A DNA stretch of 64,000 bases from Sulfobacillus acidophilus DSM 10332 (GTDB lineage: Bacteria; Bacillota; Sulfobacillia; Sulfobacillales; Sulfobacillaceae), in assembly GCA_000237975.1 (NCBI GenBank), contig CP003179.1, positions 2,944,270 through 3,008,269 on the forward strand. Direction: 5' to 3'. Under the pieces are notes generated by a model that was not told where the DNA came from, ran no database searches, and worked only from the letters and a program-made list of their open reading frames with translations. Shown here in pieces: positions 62,419 through 64,000 of the stretch; positions within the stretch are counted from its first letter, which is position 1; each line of letters begins with the position of its first letter. Both the position numbers and the translations under genes were made by a program.

Positions 62419-63125
62419 GCCTCCGCCGTCCACACCATCACGACATCGGTCGCCGGACGACGGGTTTGAACGTTCCGAAATCCCGCCTCTTTGAGCCAGG
62501 CCGGCATCTGATCGCCACGATGCCATCGGCGATGGGAACGTGCAAGCCATCGATAAGGCGCTTCTTCGGGCCGATACGGCCAGTCCTTGGTGAGGCTCCA
62601 ATCCCCCCAACGGGGAAGCCACTGATAGAAATACGCTTCAAACCCTCGGCCGGCCCACCCTTTGGGCGTGTGGGTTTCCAGCACCACCAAATGACCCCCC
62701 GGCTTTAGCGCCTGGTGGACGGCCCGTATGGCGGCACCGGGATCGGCTTGATCCCGTAAAACAAAACTCATGAGAGCCACGTCAAATTCACGCGGGTGCC
62801 GGGGCGCCCACTCCTGGAGACGGGCATGCACCCGGTTCACCGGCACGGTGATTTCGTCCAGCATGTGGGCGGCCGCATCAACCCCCACCAACTCCCAATC
62901 GGGATGCCGCCGATATAATTTTTCCAAGAGCCGTCCGGTCCCGCAGCCCAAATCGACCACCCGCCTTGGGGAAAATCCCTCGGCAATCGTCATCAAGTCT
63001 CGTAGCCATCCGTCATAGCGGCCCCAGGAGACGGCATCGGTTTGCGATTCGTAGCGGGGCGCCATCCAGTCGAACGTTGGGGTTAAATCGCCGGTCTCCG
63101 GCTCTTTTTCCGTCACCACGCTCAT
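62415..63125 (-). CDS. class I SAM-dependent methyltransferase (UbiE-like)
   Basis: 236 residues. SAM motif VVDLGCGTGRLLEKL (about 56), then VGVDAAAHML, FDVALMSFVLRDQADP, LKPGGHLVVLETH. The family acts on quinones and other small molecules. Ends 4 bp inside the convergent flavoprotein gene. Confidence 0.9.
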   Translation of the reverse strand: MSVVTEKEPETGDLTPTFDWMAPRYESQTDAVSWGRYDGWLRDLMTIAEGFSPRRVVDLGCGTGRLLEKLYRRHPDWELVGVDAAAHMLDEITVPVNRVHARLQEWAPRHPREFDVALMSFVLRDQADPGAAIRAVHQALKPGGHLVVLETHTPKGWAGRGFEAYFYQWLPRWGDWSLTKDWPYRPEEAPYRWLARSHRRWHRGDQMPAWLKEAGFRNVQTRRPATDVVMVWTAEA

Positions 63126-63149
63126 ATGCGAATATCCTCCTCTCGTTGG

Positions 63150-64000
63150 TTAAATGCCAGGAAATCCGGTTTGTAAAATGCGCCATAAAGCCTCGTCTTC
63201 CTCTTGATAAGCTTCCACCAGCCGCTCAAGACTATGCGCAACCCGCTGCCACGGTCCCGGCTCCCCGTCATACGACAAGCCGAGGACGCGGGCGGCTTCC
63301 GGTGTGCGGGCAATCAGGTGAAACGGCTGGAGATCGTGCGTTGAGCCGACCCCCACTGCCCGGCAAATCTCCCTCAGTTCTTTGGCCGTCGCCTCAAACC
63401 AATTAGCCACATGTTCGGCGGCCCGATCCCGGTTGAGCGGTGGAGCCGTTCGCTTGGACCCATGGGCCAGGACAAGCGCGGTGGGCGGTTTCTCCGGAAC
63501 AATTTTCCACACTTCCTCGTGCGCCAGCGCAAACAATAAAATCGACCCGACGGCGACCACGTCCGCGCCCAAGGCTAACAGTTTCGCAATATCGGCGGCA
63601 TCATGGACCCCACCGGAGACGATTAACGTAACCCGATTGCGCACCCCCAACACCTGAAGCCATCGATGGGCCCGCACGGTCAAAAGGGCGGTCGTTACGC
63701 CAAAGTGATCCGAAATCACCGCCGGACTTCCCGCGCTGCCGGCCGTCGATCCGTCTAACGTCACAGCATCAATCCCGAGTGCGGTCAGATAGGTTAAATC
63801 GTCTTCCAAGTGATGGCTGCCGGCGATTTTGATCCCGATCGGCACGTCCGGCACCATGGCCCGGACGTCGGACACCCAATCTTCGAGCTTCCGAAAGGGA
63901 GCATGATGAATCACCGCTTTTTGCCCGCCTAAATCCCGGGCCATGCGAGGCGCGAGCGCCGAAGCCGGTTTTTGAATACCGATACCCGCTTCCGCGCCCT
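63150..64000 (-). CDS. FMN-binding glutamate-synthase-domain protein, truncated by window edge
   Basis: The frame is open to the window end, so the N-terminus is missing. Seen: GAEAGIGIQKP near the edge, then PIGIKIAGSHHLEDDLTYLTALGIDAVTLDGSTAGSAGSPAV, TLIVSGGVHDAADIAKLLALGADVVAVGS (phosphate/FMN loop). This is the GltB FMN domain (GXGIQKP and GGV motifs). The C-terminal Cys ligands of a GltB 3Fe-4S cluster are not evident (only one Cys, in EICRAVGVG), as in the shorter GltS-domain family. Confidence 0.85.
   Translation of the reverse strand, partial: GAEAGIGIQKPASALAPRMARDLGGQKAVIHHAPFRKLEDWVSDVRAMVPDVPIGIKIAGSHHLEDDLTYLTALGIDAVTLDGSTAGSAGSPAVISDHFGVTTALLTVRAHRWLQVLGVRNRVTLIVSGGVHDAADIAKLLALGADVVAVGSILLFALAHEEVWKIVPEKPPTALVLAHGSKRTAPPLNRDRAAEHVANWFEATAKELREICRAVGVGSTHDLQPFHLIARTPEAARVLGLSYDGEPGPWQRVAHSLERLVEAYQEEDEALWRILQTGFPGI

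Overview
The window looks like chromosome of a spore-forming, moderately GC-rich Firmicute. The backbone order valS-folC-maf-radC-mreBCD-minCDE-spoIVFAB ... rplU-prp-rpmA-spo0B-obg ... nadD-yqeK-rsfS is the one known from Bacillus and relatives. The added MinE, RNase G, diiron toluene/phenol monooxygenases and Hyf-like membrane complex suggest a Sulfobacillus-type thermoacidophile (inference from gene content; no 16S or database search was possible). Almost everything lies on the minus strand.

Layout. 1-2.3 kb: a truncated SDR gene diverging from a DUF255/thioredoxin-domain gene. 2.7-7.9 kb: housekeeping (rsfS, yqeK, an RRM protein, nadD, obg, a Spo0B-like gene, rpmA, the L27 protease prp, rplU). 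8-28.4 kb: an aromatic-degradation island. It encodes a phenol-hydroxylase-type diiron monooxygenase (dmpLMNO), a ferredoxin and catechol 2,3-dioxygenase (xylT, xylE types), one NAD(P)H reductase, a second diiron monooxygenase of the toluene-4-monooxygenase type (tmoABCDE), and a complete lower meta-cleavage pathway (dmpE, F, G, H, I, D, C). An IclR-family regulator sits at one edge and a two-component system at the other. Together they could take toluene or benzene to phenols, then catechols, then pyruvate and acetyl-CoA. Remnants of other catabolic genes (LigB-type dioxygenase, ACMSD-type amidohydrolase, enoyl-CoA hydratase) lie at the edges.

28.9-33.0 kb: a decayed second copy of the 3' end of rng, split by an IS1380-family element with a 5-bp target duplication. 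That element is itself split by a group II intron with an intact reverse transcriptase. 33.0-51.8 kb: osmC, rng, spoIVFB/FA, msrA, a cluster of envelope genes (SDR, small membrane peptide, membrane-anchored 2Fe-2S protein, PAP2 phosphatase, rodA), minEDC, mreDCB, radC, maf, folC, T-box-valS and groES without groEL. 51.9-58.8 kb: an ArsR-headed operon for a group-4-hydrogenase-like (Hyf/Ehr) complex whose large subunit lacks one expected Ni-ligand cysteine. 58.9-64 kb: a lipoprotein, GNAT, histidine phosphatase, SQR-like flavoprotein, methyltransferase and a truncated glutamate-synthase-domain gene.

The most notable points are: (1) insertion of the catabolic island into the otherwise conserved rng-rplU junction; (2) two diiron monooxygenases apparently sharing one reductase; (3) two identical-geometry TGTTCCG-N5-CGGAACA operator/promoter modules, upstream of iclR and of the lower pathway; (4) the intron-in-IS-in-pseudogene nest; (5) the ArsR-Hyf-like operon, whose order resembles Mycobacterium tuberculosis Rv0081-Rv0087 as I recall it.
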